Shown: one piece after another, positions 24,720-35,267 of the stretch
Layout: the number at the start of each line of letters is the position of its first letter
How positions within the stretch are numbered: position 1 is the first letter of the stretch
Translations under genes and position numbers: made by a program
Notes under the pieces: generated by a model
The model's input: only the letters and a program-made list of their open reading frames with translations
What the model was told of the DNA's origin: nothing
The model's database searches: none
Origin: JAXGPL01 sp040766985
Lineage (GTDB): Bacteria > Bacillota > Sulfobacillia > JAUYEG01
DNA length: 64,000 nucleotides
NCBI GenBank assembly: GCA_040766985.1
Contig: JAXGPL010000004.1
Coordinates: 77,649-141,648 of the forward strand
Reading direction: 5' to 3'

Positions 24720-26703
24720 TGGCTGTCGTGCCTATGAAATCCGTAACGGTCGTCGGTCACGCGGCGGTCCGTTCGGAGGTTCTGGCCGCCATCCACAGGT
24801 TCGGCGCCATGCAGCTGACTGACGTCAACGGTTCGCTCGATGGAGCAGGGGAGCCGGCAGCCGCCGCCTGCAACAGGATTCGCAAGGAGTGGCGCGAGCA
24901 TGCTCGCGGAGACCGACCGCAAGCTCGCTGAGGTCACTACCCTACCCCAACTACATCCAGCGCTACGATCCCGCAGAAGGGTCTGGCCGAGCCGCGGCGC
25001 GTGAAGGCATTGCACCCGAGACCTGGCAGCAGGCGTCCGGCTACGATTACTCCGCGACCCTGAGATTTGCCAGCACGCCGGGGAGACGCGGCTTTCGGTG
25101 CCCGCGCGCGCGAGGAGTGAGCTTGCGGCACGGCTCAAGGAGCTTGCACCGTTGGTTCAGCTGTCGCTCGACCTCGGCGCCCTGGACGGCACGGAACTGG
25201 TCGCGGCGTTCTTCAGGGGAGAAAAGCCGCCAAGATAAATGCACTGCACCCGCGATGCAGAGCGCCTCGATCCTGCACGCCCTCCACCCTGTCGGGGCAA
25301 TCGGCCGCCAGGAGTACTTCATCCTCCTCTACTTCCGCAACGATTTCCGGCGGTAGGCGCACATCCTGCGGGCGACCGGGATCGAGCCGGCTTCGGTGCC
25401 GGTTTCCGCACGCGCAGGCCGCCGCGGCTGAGGCGCAGGCCGAGCTGGACGCGCTGGCTGCCGAGGCGGTGAAGATCAGGAAGGCGCGTGCTCTCTCCCG
25501 CAAGCGGCTGATGCTGCAGGCGGCGTACGACAACCTGCTGTTGCAGAGGCAGAGGTACGAGGCGCAGGCCCGCTTGGTGCAACCGACAAGACCTTCTTCA
25601 TCCACGGATGGTGCCCGGCGACCAGAGTCAAGGGTCTTGGGGGAGGCCCTCTCCAAGCACGAGAGTGAGATTGCCATGAGCGTCGACGATCCCGGCCCCG
25701 ACGATCAGCTCCGGCGGCGCTGGACAACGACAAGGTTTCCGCTCCCTTTGAGATTGCGGACCAACATCTTTGGCCGGGCCAGCTACCGCGAAGTCGACCG
25801 GACCCCGGTGTTGGCGCCGTTCTTCGCGTTGTTCTTCGCCTTGGCGCTCACCGATGCCGGATACGGCATCGCGATGATGGCCTACTGCTCCTGGATGATG
25901 CGCAAGAAGAGCACGCCGAAAAGCGCGCACAAGTTCTTCCGGCTGATGCTGTACGGCGGCGCGGTGACGACCGCGATCGGCGCCCTGACAGGCGGCTGGT
26001 TCGGCAACGTCCTCGACTTCATGCCTCCCGCGCTCGGTTTCATAACCAAGGCCAAGAACGCCATCATGCTGTTCGACCCCGTAAAGTCGCCGACGCTGCT
26101 GATGATCATCTCCCTGGCCCTGGGCGTGAAGGCTACACTTGATGGTCGGCATCGGAGTTAAGATGTACATGAACATCAGCGAAGGCAACACGGCAGCCGC
26201 CCTGATGGACCAAGGACTTTGGCCGCTGCTGCTGCCGAGCCTGGCGCTGATGGTCGGCGGTTCGGCCTTTGGCCCTTCGGTTGCCACGGCGGCAAAGTAC
26301 TCCGCCATCGCGGCCGCCGCCGGACTTGTGCTCACCCAGGGCAGGTCGGCCAAGAACATCCTCGGCAAGGTCTTCGGCGGCTCTACAGCCTCTACGGGCT
26401 GATCGGCTATTTGAGCGATACGCTTTCTACACCAGGTTGCTGGCCCCCGGTTTGGCGACTGCCTCGGCATGGCGATCAAACGATCGCGATGATGGTGACA
26501 AGTCAGTCCCGGTAGTCGGGTTCTTTCGATGCTGCTGATCATGGCCATCGGCCACGGTGTCGCTTCTGATCAACGTTTTCGGCGCCTTTATCCACTCCGG
26601 GCGTCTGCAGTTTGTGGAGTTCTTCACCAAGTTCTTTGAGGGGGAGGCAAGGCGTTCAAACTCTTCGCCGAACGTCCACGGCACGGAAGTGACCCCGGAC
26701 TAG
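24719..26703 (+). pseudogene. ntpI: V/A-type ATPase subunit I (NtpI), multiply frameshifted
   Basis: The membrane stator subunit (a-type, ion channel half). The start MAVVPMKSVTVVGH is in frame, then the reading frame changes many times (about 24.90, 25.24, 25.37, 25.59, 25.72, 26.14, 26.39, 26.48, 26.56 and 26.64 kb). Pieces in different frames together give the expected protein: LAETDRKLAEV, AAFFRGEKPPR, FFIHGWVPGDQ, then PVLAPFFALFFALALTDAGYG, GGWFGNVLDFMPP, ISLALG, LYGLIGYLSDTLS, and INVFGAFIHSGRLQFVEFFTKFFEGG. Key motifs survive, arguing for consensus indels or recent decay. The last frame ends about 26703. Confidence 0.85.
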
Positions 26704-26804
26704 CGGTGCAATTGCTGCGTTGCGTATTGCGGAGACTATCGTGCTTCCAAGCCCAAAAGCAAGCCGTACTCATCGGTTTAGTCTAAGGAGGCCAAGAAGT
26801 CATC

Positions 26805-27346
26805 ATGGCATCAGCAATAAACATGTTCTTTGGGGTTGCCGTCGCGGCCCTCGCGCTTGTCCTGATTTTCCTGAGCCTTGTTACCGATCATCTCCGGCTT
26901 TCGGCATTGCTCTCTGTCGGTGTCGGTGCGGCTATTTTTCCTCGCCGGTGTCGGATCCAGTATCGGTGTCGGCCTTGCAGGTGAGGCCGCTTCGTATTGT
27001 TTCCGAAGAGCCGGAGAAGTTCGACGCGTCCTCCTGCTCCAGGCTCTCCCAGGCACGCAGGGCGTATACGGCTTCATCGCGGATTCCTCGCGCTTCAGCA
27101 GATCCAGGTCATTGGGCGCGGCGATGACCGTCGCCCAGGGCCGTGCGTTCACGGCTGTGCCCCTTGCGGCAGCCCTGTGCCTCGTGTCGGGCGTATACCA
27201 GGGCCGAGTTTCGGCTGCGGCCATGCAGATTGTCGCCAAGAAGCCTGGAGGAATCGGGCGCTGCCTTGATCCTTCCGGCGCTCGTCGAGTTCTACGCGGT
27301 ACTGGGCTTGCCTGGTACGATCTTGCTGCTTCAGGCTATTCGCTAG
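26805..27346 (+). pseudogene. ntpK: V/A-type ATPase proteolipid subunit K (NtpK), frameshifted
   Basis: The c-ring subunit with two fused hairpins. It starts MASAINMFFGVAVAALAL at ATG 26805 with TAAGGAGG upstream. Shifts near 26.93, 27.0, 27.1 and 27.25 kb break it into frames that together read GVGSSIGVGLAGEAAS, LLLQALPGTQGVYGFI, LVSGVYQGRVSAAAMQIVAK and ALILPALVEFYAVLGLPGTI. These match the family order GxG..., LPGTQGLYGF, AKKP, and the ion-binding Glu of the second hairpin (LVEFYA). The ion type cannot be decided with confidence. Stop TAG at 27344-27346. Confidence 0.85.
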
Positions 27347-27365
27347 ATAAGGTAGTGGTTGTCTC

Positions 27366-27978
27366 ATGGCGTTAGAAGACATCCTGCGCAAGATACAAGA
27401 GGACGCGGAGGCGGAAGCCGCCAAAATGCTGCGGCTGCGCGCGCGGAGAGAAACCATCCGCAGGGCAGCACGGGCCAAGTCCGCGGCCGACCGTATTGAA
27501 GCAACTATCCAGGCATCGGCCGAGGAAGCCTCGTCGCAGGGAACTGGCGGGTGACGCCAGCGTTGAGATCAGGCGGATTGTGCTGGCAGCCAAGCAGGAG
27601 ATGCTGGAGAAGGTGTTTGCGGAGGCGCTTACACGGCTGGCCGATATGCCTGACAACGAATACCGTGAGTTGCTTTCCGACTTGGCGGCCCGCGCCTCCG
27701 TCACCGGAGACGAGACCCTCCATGTTTCCGCAAGGGATCTGGAGCGCCTCGGCGGTGACTGGGTCGCCCTCGTTAACGAGCGGGTCAAAGCCCGCGCGGT
27801 TTGCCTGCCAAGCTGACGTTGTCCGACCGCCCGCGACATCCGCGGTGGCGGATCCGCAGTCCGGGAACATCGAGATTAATGGCCTTTTGAGCGTACGCTG
27901 GCATCACTGCGCGACACCATTGAGCCCGAAATTGCGTCAATGCTGTTCGCCGAGGCAGGCGAGAGGCTCGAGCAATGA
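27366..27978 (+). pseudogene. ntpE: V/A-type ATPase subunit E (NtpE), frameshifted
   Basis: The peripheral-stalk subunit. N-terminal coiled coil MALEDILRKIQEDAEAEAAK is in frame from ATG 27366. The frame shifts near 27.5 kb to ASVEIRRIVLAAKQEMLEKVF and ALTRLADMPDNEYRELLSDL. It shifts again near 27.8-27.88 kb to FERTLASLRDTIEPEIASML and FAEAGERLEQ, ending TGA 27976-27978. That TGA overlaps the next ATG (27975), the usual operon junction, which supports the reconstruction. Confidence 0.85.
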
Positions 27979-29037
27979 GCATATTCCCAGGCGGCGACAT
28001 GGCTGACGAGAACCAGCTCGACGAGCGGAGCCGATCCGCCGGGCGTTCCGCGACGAATCGGAGTACGCTCGTTTCGTCGCGCAGTTGCGGGTTCTCGAGA
28101 CGCGACTTCGACCCGGAACCAGCTGCTTCGCATGGTGGAGGCGCCCGACGCCGAGACGGCGCCGCTGCTGGCCGAAACCGAATACGGCCCCGCCGTGGCA
28201 TTGGCCGGCACCGTGTTCAACTTAGAAGTGGCGTTGGCTGCCGAGCTCTCGTGTCTTTGCCTTGTTGGCGTCCGAAGCGCCGGAGGCAGAACTCGTCGAG
28301 GTCCTCGGGTATCGCCTATGATCTGCCAAAACCTCAAAACGGCCCTCAAGGCCGTGTTGACGGGCAAGCAAATCGAAGAACGGCATCTCGTCGCCGCAGG
28401 CAATCTCACCCGCGAGGCCGTGCTGGCCGTCGCACGCGGTGGGCGCTGACCACTTTGCTCCACCTCACCGCGAACTGCGGCCCGGGCGTTCGGCGCGAGC
28501 GGCGACCCACAGGAGATTGACCTGATCCTCGATGCAGCGCGGTTTCCGTCAATCATCAAACGGGCGCAGGCCTGGGGTTACGACCTGTTCTCAGGTATAG
28601 CGTCGACTACCGCCGACTTGGTCAACCTGCGGACGCTGCTGCGGCTAAAGGCGCTGCAGGCGTCGGGCGAAGCCCTCGAGCGGGCACTGGTGCCCGGTGG
28701 GCAGATTCCGTTGCCCAAGCTCGCCTCCGCGTTCGCACTCGATCCCGAGGAAATGGTCCAGGCGCTTTCGGGCTATCCCGTTAGCGACGTCTTTGCCGCC
28801 GGGGTAAACGCCCTTCGGAACACGAGTTCACTGGCCTTATACGAGAAACTGATGGACGACCGCCTTCTGAGCATGACGGCCGCGGCGAGGTACATCGCCC
28901 TCGGTCCCGAGCCGGTCATCGCCTACCTGATGGCGAAGGAAACCGAAATCAAGAACCTGAGGATTGTCTTTACGGGCAAGATCAACCGACTACCAGAGAA
29001 CACGATCCGCGAGAGGTTGCGTGAGACCTATGCCTGA
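27975..29037 (+). pseudogene. ntpC: V/A-type ATPase subunit C (NtpC, d-type), frameshifted
   Basis: The central-stalk d-type subunit that docks the rotor on the c ring. The N-terminal third is scrambled among frames (pieces YARFVAQLRVLETRL, NQLLRMVEAPDAETAPLLAE, ALLASEAPEAELVEVLGYRL). From ~28.5 kb the frame is open and clean: DLILDAARFPSIIKRAQAWG, VNLRTLLRLKALQAS, then AKETEIKNLRIVFTGKINRL, which is the characteristic NtpC C-terminus. Starts with an ATG overlapping the ntpE stop and ends overlapping ntpG. Confidence 0.85.
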
Positions 29038-29368
29038 GCAACTGGGCATCGCCATGGTCGGCGCACGCGATTCGATCCTGGGCTTCAGGGCCTTGGGGCT
29101 GGACGTCTTTCCGGTTGCCGACAAGGTTGAAGCCGGGGAAGCGTTCGACGAATGCGTCCGCCGCGGGTATGCCGCAATCTTCGTGACCGAGGGCTTCGCG
29201 GCCGAACTCCAGCCGCGTATCAAAGCCCTGTCCGCGCAGCCGCTGCCGGCCACGGTGGTCATACCCGAGGGCCAGGAGTCAACCGGCCAGGGTCTAGCCA
29301 GGCTCCGGGCGATCGTGGAGAAGGCAATCGGCGCGGACATCCTCTTTAGGGGTGAGGGAAAGCAATGA
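29030..29368 (+). CDS. ntpG: V/A-type ATPase subunit F (NtpG)
   Basis: A 112-residue intact protein from ATG 29030, overlapping the ntpC stop. It begins EQLGIAMVGARDSILGFRAL, the typical F-subunit start, and has AIFVTEGFAAELQPRI in the middle. It is a central-rotor shaft subunit that couples A3B3 to the membrane ring. No frameshift, unlike its neighbours. Stop overlaps the ntpA start by ATGA. Confidence 0.92.
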   Translation: MPEQLGIAMVGARDSILGFRALGLDVFPVADKVEAGEAFDECVRRGYAAIFVTEGFAAELQPRIKALSAQPLPATVVIPEGQESTGQGLARLRAIVEKAIGADILFRGEGKQ

Positions 29369-30879
29369 ACCAGGGGCGTATCGTTAAGGTCTCCGGTCCC
29401 CTCGTCGTGGCGGACGGTATGGCTGACGCGCGCATGTATGACGTCGTGCGCGTGGGCGACCGCGGCCTCGTCGGCGAGATCATCGAGCTGCGCGGCGACC
29501 GGGCCTCCATTCAGGTATATGAAGAGACCGGCGGTATCGGGCCCGGCGAGCCGGTCGAGACCACCGGCCAACCGCTCAGCGTCGAGCTTGGGCCAGGCCT
29601 CCTGCGGTCGATCTACGACGGTATCCAGCGCCCGCTCAACGTGATCAAAGAACTGTCGGGCGAGTACATCGCACGCGGTGTTGAGGTGCCCGGTCTCGAC
29701 CGTGAGGCAGTCTGGCACTTTGTCCCGACGGTCAACGCGGGCGACCGCCTGGTTGCGGGAGACATCATCGGCACGGTTGAGGAAACCGCGATCATCGAGC
29801 ACCGCGTCCTCGTCCCGCCGGGCAAGGGCGGCGAAGTCCTGGAAATCCGCGAAGGCGACTTCAAGGTCGAAGACACCGTGTGCCGGCTGAAGGACGGCGA
29901 GACGGTCCATGACCTGCAGATGATGCAGCGCTGGCCGGTCCGCATCGGCCGCCCGTACGGCGTCAAGCACGGCCCAGAGATCCCGCTGGTCACCGGCCAG
30001 AGGGTCATCGACGCGTTCTTTCCGATCGCCAAAGGCGGAACTGCGTGCGTCCCCGGTCCCTTCGGCAGCGGGAAGACGGTCGTCCAGCACCAGTTGTCCA
30101 AGTGGGCTGACGCCGAGATCATCGTCTTCGTCGGCTGCGGCGAGCGCGGCAACGAGATGACTGACGTGCTGCTCGAGTTCCCCCATCTTCAGGACCCCCG
30201 CACTGGCGAGCCGCTGATGGATCGGACGGTTCTCGTGGCCAACACCTCGAACATGCCGGTTGCAGCCCGCGAGGCGTCGGTGTACTCAGGGATCACCATT
30301 GCGGAGTACTTCCGTGACATGGGGTATGACGTCGCGCTGATGGCCGACTCCACATCCCGCTGGGCCGAGGCGCTGCGCGAGATGTCCGGCCGCCTGGAGG
30401 AGATGCCCGGCGAAGAGGGCTACCCGGCATACCTTGGCTCGCGCGCGGCTGAGTTCTATGAGAGGTCGGGCCGTGTTACGTCCCTCGGTTCCGACGAGCG
30501 CCAGGGTTCGTTAACCGTAGTTGGTGCGGTATCACCGCCCGGCGGCGACCTGTCCGAGCCGGTGACGCAGGCCACACTGCGCATCGTCAAGGTGTTCTGG
30601 GGCCTTGACGCTTCGCTCGCCGACCGCCGGCACTTCCCGGCCATCAACTGGTTGCGGTCGTATTCGCTTTACCTGGACCGCATCGATCCGTGGCTGCGCG
30701 AGCGTGTCGGTGACGACTGGCCGGGGATGCGCGCCGAAGCCATGCGCATCCTGCAGAAGGAAGACGAGCTCCAGGAGATCGTCCGCCTGGTGGGCGTCGA
30801 CGCCCTGTCGCGCGACGACCGGATGATCCTCGAGACCGCCAAGTCGATACGCGAGGACTTCCTGCACAAATGCGTTTGA
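29365..30879 (+). CDS. ntpA: V/A-type ATPase catalytic subunit A (NtpA), C-terminus frameshifted
   Basis: The catalytic nucleotide-binding subunit. It begins MNQGRIVKVSGPLVVADGM, and has the non-homologous region (~100-190), Walker A GPFGSGKTVVQHQ (~230), VGCGERGNEMTDVL, and LMADSTSRWAEALREMSGRL. The open frame of 504 residues is short for the family (about 580-590). It stops at IREDFLHKCV; homologous sequence continues in another frame (NAFDDIDTYTS, then LILDFHRQAQAALDRGASLG and REEIARAKYIPE) to about 31.11 kb, so one or two shifts near 30.87-30.93 kb truncate the C-terminal helical domain. The first 1.5 kb are clean. Starts at ATGA overlapping ntpG. Confidence 0.93.
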   Translation: MNQGRIVKVSGPLVVADGMADARMYDVVRVGDRGLVGEIIELRGDRASIQVYEETGGIGPGEPVETTGQPLSVELGPGLLRSIYDGIQRPLNVIKELSGEYIARGVEVPGLDREAVWHFVPTVNAGDRLVAGDIIGTVEETAIIEHRVLVPPGKGGEVLEIREGDFKVEDTVCRLKDGETVHDLQMMQRWPVRIGRPYGVKHGPEIPLVTGQRVIDAFFPIAKGGTACVPGPFGSGKTVVQHQLSKWADAEIIVFVGCGERGNEMTDVLLEFPHLQDPRTGEPLMDRTVLVANTSNMPVAAREASVYSGITIAEYFRDMGYDVALMADSTSRWAEALREMSGRLEEMPGEEGYPAYLGSRAAEFYERSGRVTSLGSDERQGSLTVVGAVSPPGGDLSEPVTQATLRIVKVFWGLDASLADRRHFPAINWLRSYSLYLDRIDPWLRERVGDDWPGMRAEAMRILQKEDELQEIVRLVGVDALSRDDRMILETAKSIREDFLHKCV

Positions 30880-31134
30880 CGATATCGATACCTACACCTC
30901 AATTGGCCAAGCAGTACCGGATGTAAGCTGATCCTCGACTTCCATCGCCAGGCTCAGGCTGCGTTGGACCGGGGCGCTTCGCTCGGCCGTCTGCTGGCCC
31001 TGCCGGTGCGCGAGGAAATCGCGCGCGCCAAGTACATCCCTGAGAAGAGACCGAGGCGTTCTCGGCTCTCGCCGGCAAGGTCGGCGACAGATCTCAGGCG
31101 CCCTGGTAGCCTATAGGGGAAGGGGTGACGCAGC

Positions 31135-32503
31135 GTGCTTAAGGGTACCGCACAATATCCGAAATCTCCGGCCCTTTGATGGTCGTGGAGAAGGTCGGCG
31201 AATAAAGTTCGACAGTTCGTCGAGGTTGAGCTCGCCAACGGTGAATCCGCCGCCGACAGGGTGCTCGAGGCGCGGGAGAACGCCGCCCTCGTCCAGTTGT
31301 TCGAGGGCACCGCCGGCCTCGACGTCACCAAGACCAGTCCGTTTCCTCGGCCGGGTTCTCGAAGTCCAGGTCAGCGGCGATATGCTCGGCCGCGTGTTCG
31401 ACGGATTCGGCAGCCCGATCGACGGCGGCCCGCGGATCGTCCCCGAAAAGCGCCTTGACATCTCGGGTAGTCCGATCAACCCGTATGCGCGGGCATATCC
31501 TTCGGAGTTCATCCAGACCGGCATCTCGACCATCGACGGGATGAACCCGCTGGTGCGCGGCCAAAAGCTGCCGATCTTCTCGGGCAGCGGCCTCCCCGCC
31601 CAGATGGCGGCGCAGGTCGCCGTCAGGCGCGCGTGCTCGGCACCGACGAGCGTTTCGCAGTGGTGTTCGCCGCCATGGGCATCACGTTCGAGGAAGCCGA
31701 CTACTTCATCAAGGACTTCCAGCGTACCGGCGCCATTGAGCGCGCGGTCCTGTTTATAGACCTTGCCAACGACCCGACCATCGGACGCATCGCGACCCCG
31801 CGCATGGCCTTGACGACGGCGGAGTACACCTCGCGTTCGAAGGGGTGTACTCGTCATTCTGACGGACATGACCAACTACTGCGAGGCGCTGCGTGAGGTA
31901 TCCGCCACCGCGCGCAAGGAATCCCGGGCCGCCGCGGTTATCAGCTACATGTACCGACCTCTCGCAGATTTACGAACTCAGGCCGAAGCCGCATTGCAGG
32001 CAAACCCAGTTCGATCACCCAGATGCCGATTCTGACAATGCCCGAGGACGACCGGACGCATCCGATCGCCGACCTGACCGGCTACATTACCGAGGGGTAG
32101 GTCATCCTGTCCTGTGCACCGCGCGGGCGTCTACCGCCGGTTAACGTTCCGCTGTCCTGTCGGCTCGGGACAAGGGCATCCAGACCGGCAGGGCAGCAGG
32201 AAGATCACGCCGGCGTCATGGACAGCTCTACGCGCGTACGCTATAATAGGGGAAATGAGAACTCATGATCGTGCGTCGGCGGGGCAGGCCCTCTCGGAAA
32301 CCAGACAGCGCTTCCTCCAGTTCGCCAACGGGTTCAGGGACCGCTACGTGCGGCGGGGCGGGCAAGGAACCGGACCGTAGAGAAACCCTGACGTTGGGCT
32401 GGGAATTGCTCAGCAGGCCTCCGCCAGACGGAGCTCAAACGTGCGCCTTGAACACATCGAGAAGTACATGCCCAAGACCGAGGGCTGCGGCGGGAATAAC
32501 TGA
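31135..32503 (+). pseudogene. ntpB: V/A-type ATPase subunit B (NtpB), multiply frameshifted
   Basis: The non-catalytic nucleotide-binding subunit. GTG 31135 follows AGGGGAAGGGG; the start should read MLKxYRTISEISGPLMVVE but shifts within the first few codons. Pieces in alternating frames give VEVELANGESAADRVLEARE, FLGRVLEVQVSGDMLGRVFD, SEFIQTGISTIDGMNPLVRG, LPIFSGSGLPAQMAAQVA, VLGTDERFAVVFAAMGITFE, TDMTNYCEALREVSATARKE and the C-terminal RLEHIEKYMPKTEGCGGNN. These are the hallmark NtpB motifs in order. About nine shifts in 1.4 kb make this the most damaged gene. Its TGA overlaps the ntpD ATG. Confidence 0.85.
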
Positions 32504-33126
32504 TGATAATCGACGTAAGCCCAACCCGTAAGACTGCTCGGCTCGCAAGCAGATCCGCCGTCGCAGCTCGGGGCCACAAGCTGCTTAAGGACAAGCGCGA
32601 CCAGTTAATGACGGAGTTTCTGGCCCTCGTCCGTGAAGACCGTGAACTCCGGACCCTCGTGGAGGACAAATTGGTGGCCGCCAATCGCAGCTTTCTGGTG
32701 GCCCGGGCGGTGATGCCGCGCGAGGTTCTTGAGGAGGCGATCATGGCCCCCAAGCAGCGAGTGTACATGGAGATGGACACCTCTGTGGTCATGAACGTGC
32801 GCGTGCCTCATTTCTCCCTGCGGCAGGAAGGGGACCCGCTGAGCTACGGCTTCGTCGATACATCCGGAGAACTCGACGCCGCCCTCGGCGCCTTCTCGGA
32901 GGTCCTGGCATTGCTCGTCAGGCTAGCCGAGATCGAGAAATCCGCCGAGCTTCTCGCCGATGAGATCGAGCGGACCCGCCGTAGGGTGAACGCTCTTGAA
33001 TACGTGCTGATTCCGGAACTGCAGGCGGCGGCGAAAGATATTAGTATGAAGTTGTCCGAACAAGAACGCTCCAATGTCGCCCGATTAATGAAGATCAAGG
33101 ACATCGTGCGAGCCGAAGGCAACTGA
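32503..33126 (+). CDS. ntpD: V/A-type ATPase subunit D (NtpD)
   Basis: A 207-residue intact central-rotor subunit. Family marks are the N-terminal MIIDVSPTRKTARLASRSA and GHKLLKDKRDQLMTEFLALV, a long coiled coil at both ends, and the C-terminal RTRRRVNALEYVLIPELQAA. ATG 32503 overlaps the ntpB stop. It forms the rotor axle with subunit F. Last gene of the operon; 60 bases separate it from the HtrA-like gene, which may be read through or have its own promoter. Confidence 0.93.
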   Translation: MIIDVSPTRKTARLASRSAVAARGHKLLKDKRDQLMTEFLALVREDRELRTLVEDKLVAANRSFLVARAVMPREVLEEAIMAPKQRVYMEMDTSVVMNVRVPHFSLRQEGDPLSYGFVDTSGELDAALGAFSEVLALLVRLAEIEKSAELLADEIERTRRRVNALEYVLIPELQAAAKDISMKLSEQERSNVARLMKIKDIVRAEGN

Positions 33127-33186
33127 CCCGGTTCGCCGCGGGGGATGCCGGGCGGTAAACCGGGGCGTGCCGGAGGGTGACCGGTA

Positions 33187-34350
33187 GTGAGCGAATGGAT
33201 TTACGATGGGCAGGGCGCGCGGCCGAGAACGGACCGCAGAGCCCTGCTTTCATATCTGCTGGTGGCCCTGGTGGGTGCGCTGATCGGCGGACTGCTGGTT
33301 ATCACCGTTGCCCCGATGTACATCATGGACCGTATTCCGTACGTCGGGCCGCCCGGGGTTAACCCGCCGGGGATGTCCGGCGGCACCGGTGACGGCACCG
33401 GCGGCGCAGGCGGCATCCCGGCGGAGAAGGGCACGGTTACTTACGCCGCCGAGGCTGTCGGCCCGGCAGTTGTCGGCATCCTCAACAAGGCGATCGCCTA
33501 CGATATCTTCCGCCGTCCATACACAGAGCAGCGCTCGGGCTCGGGAGTGTTCTTCCACCAGGACGGCTACATCGTCACCAACTACCACGTTGTCGAAGGT
33601 GCATCCGAACTGCTCGTCAGCCTCGCCGACGGGAGGGTGTTGACCGGCACGATCGTCGGCACCGACCCGTTCACCGACCTCGCGGTCGTCAAGGTCGACG
33701 CCACCGGCCTGCCCGTGGCCGCCTTCGGCGACTCCGACTCCCTACGCGTCGGCGAACTCGCGGTCGCTATCGGCAATCCCGTCGGCCTCGAATTCGCCCG
33801 GACTGTCACCGCAGGCGTGATCTCCGGCCTTAACCGCCGTGTCCAGCAAGGCGAACGTACGTTCTCCCTGGTCCAGACCGATGCCGCCATCAACCCCGGC
33901 AACAGCGGCGGGCCGCTATGCAACGGTGCCGGTGAGGTCATCGGCATCAACACCATCAAGTTTGCCAGCGAAGCCATCGAGGGCATGAGCTTCGCCATAC
34001 CGATCAACACCGTCCGGCCGATCGTCAACGAGTTGGTTCTCAACGGCCGTATCGTAAGGCCCTGGCTTGGCGTCCGGATCGTCGACAAAGAGGACGCGGC
34101 GCGCTACGGGGTGACCCTGGACCGGGGCGTCCTTGTCGCCGAAGTAATCGCACGCGGCCCGGCTGCGGCGGCCGGCCTGCAGGCCGGCGACGTGATTCTC
34201 GCGATCGGCAGCCGGAACATCAACAGCGTTGACGAACTGACGGATGCTGTGCAAACGCATCGCGTGGGCGAGCGCATTGCCGTCAAGGTGCTTCGACGCG
34301 GGTCCGAGCTGATATATAACGTGACGCTTGGGGAGATGCCGTCCGAGTAA
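33187..34350 (+). CDS. HtrA/DegP-like serine protease, membrane anchored
   Basis: A 387-residue protein from GTG 33187. It has one N-terminal TM helix (LLSYLLVALVGALIGGLLVI, ~20-40), a Gly/Pro-rich linker (~55-80), and a trypsin-like domain (~85-275) with catalytic His in TNYHVVEG, Asp in DLAVVKV and Ser in NPGNSGGPL. A C-terminal PDZ domain (~290-385) has RPWLGVRIV and AGLQAGDVILAIG. It degrades misfolded proteins outside the membrane. Full length. Its TAA overlaps the next ATG (TAATG), coupling it to the transporter gene. Confidence 0.93.
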   Translation: MSEWIYDGQGARPRTDRRALLSYLLVALVGALIGGLLVITVAPMYIMDRIPYVGPPGVNPPGMSGGTGDGTGGAGGIPAEKGTVTYAAEAVGPAVVGILNKAIAYDIFRRPYTEQRSGSGVFFHQDGYIVTNYHVVEGASELLVSLADGRVLTGTIVGTDPFTDLAVVKVDATGLPVAAFGDSDSLRVGELAVAIGNPVGLEFARTVTAGVISGLNRRVQQGERTFSLVQTDAAINPGNSGGPLCNGAGEVIGINTIKFASEAIEGMSFAIPINTVRPIVNELVLNGRIVRPWLGVRIVDKEDAARYGVTLDRGVLVAEVIARGPAAAAGLQAGDVILAIGSRNINSVDELTDAVQTHRVGERIAVKVLRRGSELIYNVTLGEMPSE

Positions 34351-35267
34351 TGCGCCGTGAAGAACGCCTCGGCATCGGTTACGCATTCCTCGCCACGTTG
34401 TTCTTCGCTTCGGCGGGGCCCGTGGCGCGGATTGCCGGCGTCGACGGGGCGCTTGACCCGTTGGGCATTGCCTTCTGGCGGGTGTTGTTGGGGGCCGGCT
34501 TTGTCTTGCTGCTTGGTTGGGCAGGGGGCCGGCCACCCAAGGTGCAGCTTCGCGACCTGCCGTCGCTGGCGCTCTACGGCATCGTGTTGGCGATGCACTT
34601 TTACCTCTACATCGGCAGCCTCTTTGCCACTTCGCTTGACCACGCGCTCGTCCTCGTCAACACAGCCCCCGTGTGGGCGGCGATCCTTTCCTGGTGGATC
34701 CTCAAAGAACCGCTACCGGCTGCGAAGCTACCCGGCGTAGTAGCTGTCATCCTCGGCATGGCCTGGTTGGTTGGGTTTGACCCGTCCGCGCCGGAGGCGC
34801 ACCTTCGCGGGGACTTGATGGGACTCGGGGCGGCCTTGACCTATGCACTGTACGCAATCGCCGGGCGGCGGGATCGCGCGCGCTATCCCCTGCTGACGTA
34901 TGCATTCTGGGTCTATCTGCTGGCGGCGGCGACTCTGGGCATTGTCTCGCCGCGAATGACTTTTCTCAGGCCGGTCCCGAGCGGGTCCTGGTTGCCCGTC
35001 CTAATCCTGGCTCTGCTGCCGACCACGTTTGGCCATACGCTATTCAACGCAGCCATCAGGCGGATTCATGCCGCGACCGCGAACCTGATCGCGACCCAGG
35101 AGGTAACCGGCGGGATGTTGCTCGGCTGGCTGATCCTTGCCATTCGGCCCAGTGCAACGGCCTTGATGGCATGGCCGTTGGTGCTGGCCGGGATTATTTG
35201 GGTCATCATCCCGAGGAAGACGCAGGTCGATGGGCATCAGGGACCCTGCGGCCACTCTTCACCGTAG
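34350..35267 (+). CDS. EamA/DMT-family permease
   Basis: A 305-residue integral membrane protein with about ten hydrophobic segments in two homologous halves, the EamA layout. Typical features are LATLFFASAGPVARIA in TM1, TAPVWAAILSWWILKEPL ending the first half, and ATANLIATQEVTGGMLLGWL near the end of the second. Such permeases export small metabolites such as amino acids; the substrate is unknown. It is translationally coupled to the HtrA-like gene and its 3' end overlaps the convergent PBP1A gene by 31 bases. Confidence 0.9.
   Translation: MRREERLGIGYAFLATLFFASAGPVARIAGVDGALDPLGIAFWRVLLGAGFVLLLGWAGGRPPKVQLRDLPSLALYGIVLAMHFYLYIGSLFATSLDHALVLVNTAPVWAAILSWWILKEPLPAAKLPGVVAVILGMAWLVGFDPSAPEAHLRGDLMGLGAALTYALYAIAGRRDRARYPLLTYAFWVYLLAAATLGIVSPRMTFLRPVPSGSWLPVLILALLPTTFGHTLFNAAIRRIHAATANLIATQEVTGGMLLGWLILAIRPSATALMAWPLVLAGIIWVIIPRKTQVDGHQGPCGHSSP

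Noticed and set aside
32242..32247. Perfect TATAAT as a possible promoter before ntpD
   Set aside because: It encodes part of subunit B (RVRYNRGN-like segment) and has no matching -35 at proper spacing.
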